DNA of 64,000 nt from Segetibacter sp. 3557_3 (lineage in GTDB: Bacteria; Bacteroidota; Bacteroidia; Chitinophagales; Chitinophagaceae): contig NZ_SMSK01000005.1 of assembly GCF_004354985.1 (NCBI RefSeq), positions 248,001 through 312,000 on the forward strand, given 5' to 3'. The notes beneath the pieces are model-generated. The model was given only the letters and a program-made list of their open reading frames with translations. It had not been told where the DNA came from and searched no databases. Shown piece by piece: positions 37,311 to 45,848 of this stretch (positions are counted from its first letter, which is position 1; each line of letters starts with the position of its first letter). A program made the translations under genes and the position numbers.

Positions 37311-38413
37311 TGTACATCTACATTCACGTTCATCCCTGGACGTAGTTGTTTCAGCAACGGATCCTTCTTAGAAAATTCAATTTTCACCGGTAAACGTTGT
37401 ACAACCTTTACAAAGTTGCCACTGGCATTATCGGGAGGCAACAGCGCAAAACGTGCACCCGTTGCCGGAGAAAAAGAGGTCAGGGTTGCTTCAAAGTCAT
37501 GGTCAGGATAAGCATCTACATGTACAACTACCTTTTGACCAATCTTCATCTTATTAAACTGGGTTTCCTTGAAGTTTGCGACAACCCAAACATCCTGGTT
37601 TAAAACCACGCTAAACAATCCCTGTCCCGCTTGTAAAAACTGGCCGGGCTGAACATTTACTTTGGATACCAGCCCGTCTGCGGGCGCCGTAATAACCGTA
37701 TAAGAAAGGTTCAGCTTTGCATCTTCAACATCAACTTCGCGTTGCCGGATAATAGCGCTTGCTACACCAATTTGCTGCGAGGTGGCGCTGCTTTGTGACG
37801 CCACTGCAGTAGTTTGCTGGGCCGCCTGGTTTCTTTGCTGCTGGAGTACCTGTAACTGGCGTTCTGCAGTTTGTTTTGCAGCAAGCGCCTGGTCGTATTG
37901 TTGTTGTGTAATCGAGTGATCCTTTATCAGGTTAGCATAACGTTCAAAGTCCTGGCTTGCACGGCCGAGGTTGATTTTAGCCACCTCAATCTGCGCTTCT
38001 GCTGTTGACACGTTAGCCCTTGATGTACCAATGTTTGCACTTGCAGCGCTTGTTGTTGCCCGTGCAGCACCAAGGTTGCTTTTTGCCGTTAACAACGCGG
38101 CCTCTGTTTGTTCAACTTTCAGGCGGAGGTCGCGATCATCAAGCACAACCAGGGTATCGCCTTTTTTAACCTGCTGATTGTCTTTAACGCGAATCTCTTT
38201 TACATAGCCGCTTACTCTTGGTATAACCGGGCTGATGCCTGCATCAACCTGGGCATCATCCGTTTCTTCGTGGTGCTGACCGTGAACATATTTTGAGATG
38301 CCAAACCAGCCACCAAGGATGATTAGTAATGCAAGCACGATGATAAATCCTTTGCTCTTTTTCTTTGGAGCCTCAACCGGTTTAACCTGTTTGTTTGTTG
38401 TTGTCGTTTCCAT
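37301..38413 (-). CDS. HlyD family membrane fusion protein (EmrA-like)
   Basis: 370 aa. N-terminal membrane helix (GFIIVLALLIILGGWFGI), barrel-sandwich half (QVDAGISPVIPRVSGYVKEIRVKDNQQVKKGD), an Ala/Gln-rich coiled-coil hairpin (about 105-225), then the second lipoyl half ending in the beta-barrel domain. It is the periplasmic adaptor between the EmrB-type permease and TolC. It begins 21 bp after the TolC gene. Confidence 0.94.
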   Translation of the reverse strand: METTTTNKQVKPVEAPKKKSKGFIIVLALLIILGGWFGISKYVHGQHHEETDDAQVDAGISPVIPRVSGYVKEIRVKDNQQVKKGDTLVVLDDRDLRLKVEQTEAALLTAKSNLGAARATTSAASANIGTSRANVSTAEAQIEVAKINLGRASQDFERYANLIKDHSITQQQYDQALAAKQTAERQLQVLQQQRNQAAQQTTAVASQSSATSQQIGVASAIIRQREVDVEDAKLNLSYTVITAPADGLVSKVNVQPGQFLQAGQGLFSVVLNQDVWVVANFKETQFNKMKIGQKVVVHVDAYPDHDFEATLTSFSPATGARFALLPPDNASGNFVKVVQRLPVKIEFSKKDPLLKQLRPGMNVNVDVHLD

Positions 38414-38433
38414 AAAATGAACGCTTAATGCTT

Positions 38434-39768
38434 TTACTTAGTTGTTGTTGGTGATGTAAGCAAACCTGCAGTTTGCAAGAGCTTGTTGTATGCGAGTGCA
38501 GCATCTGCTTTGGCAAACTGGTAATTTAATTTCGCCTGCAATTGCGCAACGTCGGCATCCAGCAGGTCTGTTGTGGTCAACAGGGCATTGTTATACTTGT
38601 TTTTCGAAATCTTGTAGTTTTCTGTGGCCTGTTCAACAGCTTTTGCATATACCTCAATTTTCTTACGGCTCGATAAGTAATCCTGGTACGCTTTGTTGAT
38701 CTGCAGGTGTATGGCGTCGGTAAGTTGTTCCTGGCTTGCAATCACCTGTTTCTCTCTTGCTTTCGCCTGCTGCACTTTTGCGCTCTTCCACAAGGAAGCT
38801 ATATTGTATTGTACTCCTACACCTACATTTACCGCATTGGTTATGGTAAGAAAATTAGGAACATGTGCTGCAACATAACCGCCGGTGAGTGCAATGGAAG
38901 GAAGCGCCTCTGCTTTGGTGGCCATCACCGCGGTACTTGCCGCCTTTTTACGATAGTCCAGGGCTTCAATGTCTTTGCGATGTTGATTTGCCAACTGCTC
39001 GTATTCTGCAATGGATTTTACGGAAATCGTGTTATCCAGGTTGATGGAATCTGCCGCGATCTCTGTTGTTTCAGGCAGCCCCAGCATAAGGTTCATGTTT
39101 ACCATGGCCATCTTCCAGTTGTTTTCTGCATCAAGCAACGACAGTTCGATGTTCGACGTTTGAAGTTCTGCTTTCAACAATTCGTTTCTCGCCAACAGCC
39201 CATTTTTTTCGAGGTTGGAAAAGTCTTTTACGCGTTGCTTCGACTGCTCAAGGTTATCTTTAACCAGGCTTGTTGCAGCACGCGCCTTGTACAGGTTGGT
39301 GTAGGCATCCATGGTGTTCAGTACTACTTCTTCACGTTGGCTCTCACCGTCGAGAGCAATGGCCTGTTCAAGGTACCTGGCGGATGCGATCCCGTAACGG
39401 ATGCGGTGACCTGCATAGATCGGAAGGGATAAATTTACAATTCCGTAAACCGCTTGTGATACCGAAGGACCTCCGGCGCCTGCTGTACTGCTATCTTTAC
39501 CGGTCAGCAATTTGATATTTGGTTGCGCCAGCCTGAGGTATGAGCCGGAGGCGGTTGCATCAGGGAGACGCCTGTCGATTGCTTCACGCACGGTTGCCGC
39601 CGCCTCTTCCACCTGAGCCCGGTTGATCTTAAGTTGTTTGCTGTTTTTTATGCTCAGGTCAATTGCTTCCTCCAACGAAATGTGTTTTACATTCTGGCAA
39701 ATGGCTGAGTTGATAAAGAACAGCAGGCCGGAAAAGAAGAGCAAGCCCCTGAAAATCTTAACCTTCAT
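38434..39768 (-). CDS. TolC family outer-membrane efflux channel
   Basis: 444 aa with a signal peptide (to about residue 24) and two TolC repeats of long alpha-helical hairpins; KHISLEEAIDLSIKNSKQLKI opens the first and LTDAIHLQINKAYQDYLSSRKKI the second (key part LQINKAYQDYLSS). Its start overlaps the TetR stop by 11 bp, which couples repressor and channel translation. Confidence 0.93.
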   Translation of the reverse strand: MKVKIFRGLLFFSGLLFFINSAICQNVKHISLEEAIDLSIKNSKQLKINRAQVEEAAATVREAIDRRLPDATASGSYLRLAQPNIKLLTGKDSSTAGAGGPSVSQAVYGIVNLSLPIYAGHRIRYGIASARYLEQAIALDGESQREEVVLNTMDAYTNLYKARAATSLVKDNLEQSKQRVKDFSNLEKNGLLARNELLKAELQTSNIELSLLDAENNWKMAMVNMNLMLGLPETTEIAADSINLDNTISVKSIAEYEQLANQHRKDIEALDYRKKAASTAVMATKAEALPSIALTGGYVAAHVPNFLTITNAVNVGVGVQYNIASLWKSAKVQQAKAREKQVIASQEQLTDAIHLQINKAYQDYLSSRKKIEVYAKAVEQATENYKISKNKYNNALLTTTDLLDADVAQLQAKLNYQFAKADAALAYNKLLQTAGLLTSPTTTK

Positions 39769-40387
39769 AACTGAGTATTTCTTTGAAAATTGTTTTGATG
39801 TATGTTCCTAGCTTCTTTTTGATGTGGGTATCAAATTGTTCGTCAGAGAGCGATTGCAGGTTATGGAACTCACGGTAATAATCCTGGCTGATCATTACCT
39901 GTGTTATTGTACCAATCATTGTACTCATCATGAATACCACGTCGATGTTCTTTTTAAAGGCCCCGCGTTTCTGGCCGTCTTTAATGAGCCTGGTAATGCT
40001 TTCAGCGTTTTTGAATTTGAGCTCATTGATGAGTTTGATGATCACCGGGTTTTTGTTGACCACCTGTTCACAAAGCATGATCTTAAAAAATTGTTGCTTT
40101 TCCATTACCCGTGAGATGTACTCGTCTACCAGGAGGTACATCTTGTCCATAGGTTCCAATGCTGAATTTTGCAGGAGGTGATCAACGCGTTCCCGCACAT
40201 TCATGGAGCGTTTTTCGAAGATGGCTTCCATTAGTTTGAGCTTGGAGCCAAAGTAATAGGAGATCATGGCCAGGTTTACCCCTGCTTCTTCTGCGATGTC
40301 GCGAACGGAAGTACCGTCAAACCCCTTCGATGCAAACAGCTTTTCTGCCGTTTCCAATATCTGAAGTTGTTTATCACTTAACACCAT
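39758..40387 (-). CDS. TetR/AcrR family repressor of the efflux operon
   Basis: 209 aa from the ATG at 40387; the open frame extends 67 codons upstream, but these are the promoter region. The HTH is at residues 8-50 (ILETAEKLFASKGFDGTSVRDIAEEAGVNLAMISYYFGSK in pieces: FDGTSVRDIAEEAGV, MISYYFGSK). The C-terminal ligand domain is all-helical. It is the first gene of TetR-TolC-HlyD-EmrB and presumably represses its own operon through the sites at 40412-40444. Confidence 0.93.
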   Translation of the reverse strand: MVLSDKQLQILETAEKLFASKGFDGTSVRDIAEEAGVNLAMISYYFGSKLKLMEAIFEKRSMNVRERVDHLLQNSALEPMDKMYLLVDEYISRVMEKQQFFKIMLCEQVVNKNPVIIKLINELKFKNAESITRLIKDGQKRGAFKKNIDVVFMMSTMIGTITQVMISQDYYREFHNLQSLSDEQFDTHIKKKLGTYIKTIFKEILSYEG

Positions 40388-40404
40388 ATGCTTGTTTGAG
40401 GGAA

Positions 40405-40444
40405 CAAAACTAAACAAACGTTTAATTAAATCAAACAATTGTTT
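40405..40444 (-). promoter_or_regulatory. Efflux operon promoter with overlapping paired operators
   Basis: On the minus strand TTTG (40435-40432), 19 nt, TAGTTTTG (40412-40405): a perfect Bacteroidota promoter. Two AAACnnnnGTTT palindromes, 40412-40423 (AAACAAACGTTT) and 40433-40444 (AAACAATTGTTT), lie 21 bp apart, two helical turns, one touching the -7 box and the other covering the -33 box. This is the layout expected for TetR autorepression. Confidence 0.75.
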
Positions 40445-40593
40445 AAAGATATCTTTTAGGTGTCGATCATCAAATAGGTTTGTGCTGCACGGCAAGTAAC
40501 AAAACAGGAAGTTGGTGCGGAGCTGATAAGAGCTATTAAAGAAGATTAACGGCAATAGATTAGATGAAAGGAATAGGCAGGAAAACAAGATAG

Positions 40594-40734
40594 CTCCGCT
40601 GTCCCAGGCAACAGCGTGAGGCTGTTAAATGGTTGGGAATAGCCAATGCTGCACAGGAGGGCTATAAACAGGAAGCTACGGAGCTCAACATAACCCAGTC
40701 GGCGCTAAGCAATCGGTATGGATTACGGGTTTAA
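40594..40734 (+). pseudogene. Possible remnant of a helix-turn-helix protein
   Basis: A 46-codon frame without a start codon encodes QQREAVKWLGIANAAQEG, then YKQEATELNITQSALSNRYG, ending LRV and stop. The second part looks like an HTH (two helices around a tight turn). It may be the C-terminal stub of a lost regulator or recombinase; a chance frame cannot be excluded. The remainder of 40445-41011 holds only a GCTATTG/CAATAGC hairpin (about 40900-40920). Confidence 0.25.
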
Positions 40735-41011
40735 GCAGGCATAAGTTAGCAGTTTGTTCTTGGTATGGCTGATAAGCTTCGATTAGCCTGAAGCAAATCG
40801 TTTAACGATATCGGGAGTTCACGCCCGGATAGCATTGTTTCATGTTCAGCGGAGTGACGGCCATGTGAATGGGTTCTATAGGCAGGCTCCAAATTGCTAT
40901 TGCCCGCAGGCAACAATAGCCAACCGGGATGGCAGCAGCCATGCACCTGATTGAACGATAGACCTTGCAATGCAGGTAGCCGTGCCGGTCCGATCACCTC
41001 GCCCCTACAGA

Positions 41012-42682
41012 TTACCTGGGCCTTTTCCTGTTTAGGTCGTCGACCAGTCTTGCCGCTATTGTATCACCCTGTATCATTGCTTCCATCAGTAGCCTGGATC
41101 CCCGAACCGGGTTTCTTGCGAGATTACACCGGTCATAATAATTGGACTGGCGGAGGGTCTCCGGGTCGTTTGCATAAGTAAACAGGAACCCCGCTGTCCG
41201 CTTTGCAGGTGCATATCCCTTTGAGGCTGTTTCGAGCAAGAGATCAAACGCCTGCCTGCATGTTAATTCAGGATTGCGGTTTTTTAATGCGAGGGTGCTG
41301 TACATATACATTCCTTCAGGAACTTTCTTTTCTGCAAGCCTTTTATAAATGGTGAGTGCCTGCGACATCTTGTTACTCGCAAGGTATACTCTTGCTTCTG
41401 TAAGTTGAACGCTGGACTCATCATCAACAAGTTCAGGGTCTGGTGCAGGCGTCTGCGGGCTGTTATCAGCAATTGCCGGTTTCTGCTTGTTTACGCCAGC
41501 GTCAGACAAAAGCACATACACCAATCCGCCTATGACAATTACCACAAGCAGGGCCAACAAAACCGCACCGATAGTGATCCCCTTTTTGCGCGAGTCAGGA
41601 GGAGGGGCAACAGCGGCTGCCGATGTCTGTACATTTTGCACAGGGGTTGTTACGGAACCGGCGGTAACTGGTGCTGACTGCAGTTGTTTGCGGTAACGTT
41701 CGTTTTCGCGGAGCAAACGTTCGTTTTCCTGTTGCAGGATCTGAACCCGCTCCAGCCATTCGGATTTATTATCACCCAATATGCTGTTGCGTACCATATG
41801 AGCATGCAACTCCATGCCGTTCGGAAACCTTTTTGCCGGCTGCTTTTCAAGGCAGCGATAAATCATATTTACCAACCATTGCGGAACCTCCATCGCCTCA
41901 CAGCGTTTTTCATCACTCCAGTCTTTCGGCAGTGCGGCTTTTCGCAATTGGAGGAGGTCAGGTGGCGGTGTTTCCATTTGAGCCATCCGAACCACATTGC
42001 GTGATGTTTCGCCATTGTCTTTTAAAGGAAAAGGAACACTGCCCGCCAGCAACTCGAAGAGGATAACACCAAAACTATACACATCGGTTTCAAACAGCAT
42101 GACCCCCTCATTTTGTTCAGGTGCCATAAACTCTATGGCTCCTGCATGACGCATGCTTGTACGGCGCTGTTCGTCGGACATAATTGCAAGCCCGAAATCG
42201 AGGAGCACATAGTTGCCCGTACGCTTGTTGTATTTAACGTTATTGCTTTTGATATCTCCATGCCTTACACCAACCTGGTGGCAATGGGCAAGCGCGTCAG
42301 AAAGTTGCATGGCCACTTTCAAAGTTTCCTTAACGGTAAACACAGGTGGATGTGGAGGTTGAAGCAGGTCCGCAAGATCCGGTCCTTCTATAAACTCCAT
42401 TTCGATATAAGGAAAGTTTCCCGACTCGGTTATGCCGGAGTTGAGGATAGTGGCAACGTGTGGATTATGGTGTTCATTAACTTTCCGGAGTTTCTGCACC
42501 TCGTTTTGAAACTGCAGGTAGTTCTTGTCGGCCGTAGTTTCACTGTGAATTGGGGTAGGTAAAATTTTGATGGCAGTAATGATCTCACCCATTCGCCTTC
42601 CCCTGTATACTGAACCCTGACCGCCAGACCGAAGCGCCCCCATGTTCTCCAGGCCTTCGGCTATTGTAAATATCTTCCCCAT
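41012..42682 (-). CDS. Membrane Ser/Thr protein kinase with Sel1-like extracytoplasmic domain
   Basis: 556 aa. Hanks-type kinase domain at 1-290: glycine loop SGGQGSVYRGRR, ATP Lys in TAIKILP, catalytic loop HGDIKSNN (Gly in place of the Arg of HRD), DFGLA, APEQNEG. A short coiled coil (about 305-335), one membrane helix (GAVLLALLVVIVIGGLVYVLL, about 375-395), then a periplasmic part with two TPR/Sel1-like helices (AEKKVPEGMYMYSTLALKN, ASKGYAPAKRTAGFLFTYA). It is paralogous to the next kinase upstream and probably closes the cell-wall kinase cluster, after a 597-bp gap. Confidence 0.92.
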   Translation of the reverse strand: MGKIFTIAEGLENMGALRSGGQGSVYRGRRMGEIITAIKILPTPIHSETTADKNYLQFQNEVQKLRKVNEHHNPHVATILNSGITESGNFPYIEMEFIEGPDLADLLQPPHPPVFTVKETLKVAMQLSDALAHCHQVGVRHGDIKSNNVKYNKRTGNYVLLDFGLAIMSDEQRRTSMRHAGAIEFMAPEQNEGVMLFETDVYSFGVILFELLAGSVPFPLKDNGETSRNVVRMAQMETPPPDLLQLRKAALPKDWSDEKRCEAMEVPQWLVNMIYRCLEKQPAKRFPNGMELHAHMVRNSILGDNKSEWLERVQILQQENERLLRENERYRKQLQSAPVTAGSVTTPVQNVQTSAAAVAPPPDSRKKGITIGAVLLALLVVIVIGGLVYVLLSDAGVNKQKPAIADNSPQTPAPDPELVDDESSVQLTEARVYLASNKMSQALTIYKRLAEKKVPEGMYMYSTLALKNRNPELTCRQAFDLLLETASKGYAPAKRTAGFLFTYANDPETLRQSNYYDRCNLARNPVRGSRLLMEAMIQGDTIAARLVDDLNRKRPR

Positions 42683-43279
42683 GGATCAAATTAAATTAAA
42701 GATAGCAGATTAAAAATCGTTCCCGCTGTGCAGAGATACGTGTAATGGTTCATGGATGGATGGGCATTGATCATCTCTTGATGCTTGTTCCCTTTTGATT
42801 CGTTCTGATAAGGATAGGAGCACCATTAAATGTGTTCAATAAGTATCCTGTTGAAAGCAGATCTATGATTTGCAGCATTGGTGTAGTGGGTATCCTAAGT
42901 ATTGACTAATGTGTACGCGTATATTTCAACATTAGGTCGGGCTTTACGGAAGAACAAACCAGTGGTATTTTCGGGTTCATGCGCCAGGGATTGAAGCCCC
43001 GCCCGGATGGCCGGTCGGACGGGGCATTGTAGCAGGGGCTTGTGGCGGAGTAGTGGCGAAAAGCCCAACCTCCAGGTGGCGCACTAACGAAAACTATCTC
43101 AGCAGCAGATACAGGAATGCTTTATCGGATCGGCACAACATCACGCAACAACTTTCGTCTGACAAGGCGGGATGCTCAGCTAATTGTACGAAGACAACGT
43201 TTGTACCACTGGAACAATTGCGCAAAGGGGTGACCAGGTGAGCCTGGAAGGTTGCTGCAAAACGGCTTATCCGCAGGTG
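42683..43279. other. 597-bp gap between the two kinase genes, with a structured GC-rich element
   Basis: No ORF is convincing. At 42980-43075 there is a GC-rich block: AGGGATTGAAGC, then GCCCCG (42996-43001) able to pair with CGGGGC (43020-43025), then GTAGCAGGGGCTTGTGGCGG and GCGAAAAGCCC. The order resembles intergenic repeats I recall from Bacteroidota genomes (leader GATTGAAGC, trailer GCGAAAGCCC). I find no second copy in this window. Confidence 0.5.
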
Positions 43280-44959
43280 CTACTCCTCTATTTTATTCAG
43301 GTCTTTTTTTCGCAACCAGCCTTTTGAAGTCTGCCCCAGGTTGTTGGTAAAGACGACGTATACAAAATCGTTTTCTTCGTTTAACCCGTTTAGTGTTGCG
43401 TTGTTCCAATGAACGATATAAGCATTCCTGCGGGTCTCTTCCCGCGGCTGATCGTAGAAGTAAGCCTTTGAGATCACCTTGTAGCGGCCGGTAACTTCTG
43501 TTTCGACATCCGTTGTTACGGGTGGCGGCTCTGTTCGCTCAACCTTTTTTGTGTTTGTATCCGGCAGGGGTTCTGTAATCGTTTCCTGCGGACGGGTGAC
43601 AGGCTTTGGCATTTCAGCTTTGGGGGTATCTGCTGGAACCGTTTCTTTCTTTTCCGGCCTCCCCATCCGATCATCGTCGTTGCGTACAGGTTCACGTCTC
43701 ACCGGTTTCTGATCTTGAATACTTGCCGACCGTGCCGGCCGTTTTGCCTGGTAATAAAACTTGTATGCTGCATAGGCACCAAGACCGAGGATGGCGAGGA
43801 GCAGCAGTACAAGAATGGTTGAACCAGTTTTTTTTCCGGAAGCCGGTGCGTAATCAGGTCCGGAAGACCGCAATTCTTCCAGTTCACGATCTTTGTGATG
43901 CACGAGTGCTTTCAGGTTGTCCAACTCCTTTTCGCGTGTCTCGTATTTCTGGCGAAGTGCCAGCAGTTCCTTTTGTAGTGCTTCTTTCTCGTGGTATACG
44001 TTTTCAGTTTGCTGGTATAAATCGTCGCCGGGAACAGCCGGTTTTCTTCCTGAAAGCGAACTGTTTAAGATAACATAGTCGTGCAGTTCAATGCCATTTG
44101 CAAATCGTTCGCCTGTACCTTTCCTCAGGCAGCGATAAACCATTTGTACAATCCAGTCAGGAACATCCTTTTCATGCTGCTTTTTATCGTCACTCCAGCT
44201 TGCAGGTATCTTCATCCGGCGTAATTGCAGCAGATCCGGGGGAGGCGATTCCATATGTGCAAGTCTTACCTGGTTTCGCGCCGACTCGCCTTTATCGGTC
44301 AAAGGAAAAGGAACTGTGCCCGTAAGTAGTTCAAAGAGGATGACCCCAAAACTATACACGTCGGTCTGAAACATCATGAGCCCTTCATTTTGTTCAGGAG
44401 CCATGAACTCAATCGCCCCCGCATGACGTAGGCTGGTGCGCCTTTGTTCGTCGGACATTGCCGACAAACCAAAGTCGAGCAGGATGTAGTTGCCGGTGCG
44501 GGAATTGAACTTAACGTTGTTGCTTTTGATGTCGCCATGTTTTACACTCAGCTTATGACAATGCGCTAAAGCATTGGACAGCTGTTCGGCAACCTTGATG
44601 GTTTCTTTTATTGTGAAAACAGGATCGTGTGGAGGTTTCAGCAAGTCCTCGAGATCGGGCCCTTCGATATACTCCATTTCGATAAACGGAAAGTTGCCTG
44701 AGTCGGTAATGCCCGAACTGAGTATGCGCACAACATGCGGGTTTGGCACCTCGTTTACCTTACGGAGTTTTTGTACTTCATTCTGGAAGTCGGTGTAATT
44801 TTTATCTTCCGTGCTTTCGCTGTAAATTGGGGTTGGCAAAAGCTTGATAGCAGTAATAATTTCGCCTACTCTTCTTCCTTTATAAACAGAACCCTGCCCC
44901 CCGGTTTTCATTGCGCCCAGGTTCTCGAGTCCTTCTGTGATGGTAAACACCTTTGCCAT
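43280..44959 (-). CDS. Membrane Ser/Thr protein kinase with SH3-like extracytoplasmic domain
   Basis: 559 aa. Kinase domain 1-290: TGGQGSVYKGRR, AIKLLP, catalytic loop HGDIKSNN (again not HRD), DFGLS, APEQNEG. Coiled coil about 325-375, membrane helix STILVLLLLAILGLGAYAAY (about 385-405), a Pro/Lys/Glu-rich linker, and a C-terminal SH3_3-like domain (YKVISKAYFYDQP..., KGWLRKKDL) that could bind peptidoglycan or protein. It starts 2 bp after the FHA gene stop, so FHA and kinase are coupled. The two kinases are closely alike in the catalytic domain but differ outside the membrane. Confidence 0.93.
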   Translation of the reverse strand: MAKVFTITEGLENLGAMKTGGQGSVYKGRRVGEIITAIKLLPTPIYSESTEDKNYTDFQNEVQKLRKVNEVPNPHVVRILSSGITDSGNFPFIEMEYIEGPDLEDLLKPPHDPVFTIKETIKVAEQLSNALAHCHKLSVKHGDIKSNNVKFNSRTGNYILLDFGLSAMSDEQRRTSLRHAGAIEFMAPEQNEGLMMFQTDVYSFGVILFELLTGTVPFPLTDKGESARNQVRLAHMESPPPDLLQLRRMKIPASWSDDKKQHEKDVPDWIVQMVYRCLRKGTGERFANGIELHDYVILNSSLSGRKPAVPGDDLYQQTENVYHEKEALQKELLALRQKYETREKELDNLKALVHHKDRELEELRSSGPDYAPASGKKTGSTILVLLLLAILGLGAYAAYKFYYQAKRPARSASIQDQKPVRREPVRNDDDRMGRPEKKETVPADTPKAEMPKPVTRPQETITEPLPDTNTKKVERTEPPPVTTDVETEVTGRYKVISKAYFYDQPREETRRNAYIVHWNNATLNGLNEENDFVYVVFTNNLGQTSKGWLRKKDLNKIEE

Positions 44960-44961
44960 TA

Positions 44962-45747
44962 TTACTGGTGATTTTCAGGCTGATGTAAGGTAAATTCCAG
45001 CACTGCCGATTCACCCAACATAATCTGGTCACCTTCTTTAAGCTGGTGACCGATCTCAATCGTTTGAATCTTAGTCACATCGCCTTCGGCATCCCTGACC
45101 TTGGTTTTATTTAAAGGGGGAATGCCGCCCTCATCGGCATACAAAACGAAACCTGCCGACTCTGCATCCCACTCAATATGCGCATGTTGCCGGCTAACCG
45201 AACGGTTGCTGGCGTCGGTACTTGAGTTCGTGAAGGCGATATTGTTCTCGCGGTAAAAGCCGTCGGCAGTTTGAACCTTTTTCTCCCTGCCGATATTCAG
45301 TTTGCTTTTAACCGACCTGATGGGGTAAACATCTTTTTCTGCTATGCCATTCAGCACCCTGATGTAGGCCGTAAATTCTTTATGTGTAAGCTGCTTTTTA
45401 TTCGTTGCGATAAATAATGCCGCGTCGATGTTAGGAGCAACAATGGCTTCGGCAGGCGCGGGTTCAAAAATAAACTCCAGTACCCAGGCTGCAGGAAGCG
45501 AAAGGTCGAAGTCGTCAGCAATGCGCTGAACCTCTTCGTCCCTGAAGCGATCCTGTTCAGCCGCAAAAACAGCTGATTCATAGAGGTGACGATCGGCCTC
45601 GCTACAAGTCAGGTAGAGGTAAAGTCCTTTGATATTTGCGCCTTCCCCACCCTCAACCTTTTGCAATTGTTCCTTAATAAACTGGAGCAATGCACTGCGT
45701 ATGCCTTTAACATCCTCCGGCCGTTTGCTTTTGAAAATACTGAGCAT
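44962..45747 (-). CDS. FHA domain protein (C-terminal FHA)
   Basis: 261 aa. The first 150 residues are an acidic helical region of unknown fold. The FHA domain (about 165-255) shows LNIGRE, SNRSVSRQHAHIEW with the phosphothreonine-binding Arg/Ser, GGIPPLNKTKVRD and LKEGDQIMLGE. It should read phosphothreonines made by the neighbouring kinases. It lies 101 bp after the SEDS-PBP gene and 2 bp before a kinase. Confidence 0.92.
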   Translation of the reverse strand: MLSIFKSKRPEDVKGIRSALLQFIKEQLQKVEGGEGANIKGLYLYLTCSEADRHLYESAVFAAEQDRFRDEEVQRIADDFDLSLPAAWVLEFIFEPAPAEAIVAPNIDAALFIATNKKQLTHKEFTAYIRVLNGIAEKDVYPIRSVKSKLNIGREKKVQTADGFYRENNIAFTNSSTDASNRSVSRQHAHIEWDAESAGFVLYADEGGIPPLNKTKVRDAEGDVTKIQTIEIGHQLKEGDQIMLGESAVLEFTLHQPENHQ

Positions 45748-45848
45748 GAAAAAATGAGTTGTGTTCTTTATCTAAAGTGTTGTAAAAATACCATTTAGGC
45801 GTGTCGTTAAAATTGTTTTCCAAATTGCCTCCGGTTTTTAACAAACCC

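Noticed and set aside
38707-39432. 241-codon frame antisense to the TolC gene
   Set aside because: Cys- and Phe-rich translation typical of antisense shadows; the TolC frame has strong family evidence.
40405-40588. N-terminal extension of the TetR protein by 67 residues
   Set aside because: The extra codons cover the promoter and operators and encode a hydrophobic, Cys-rich stretch unlike TetR proteins; the ATG at 40387 starts the family domain.
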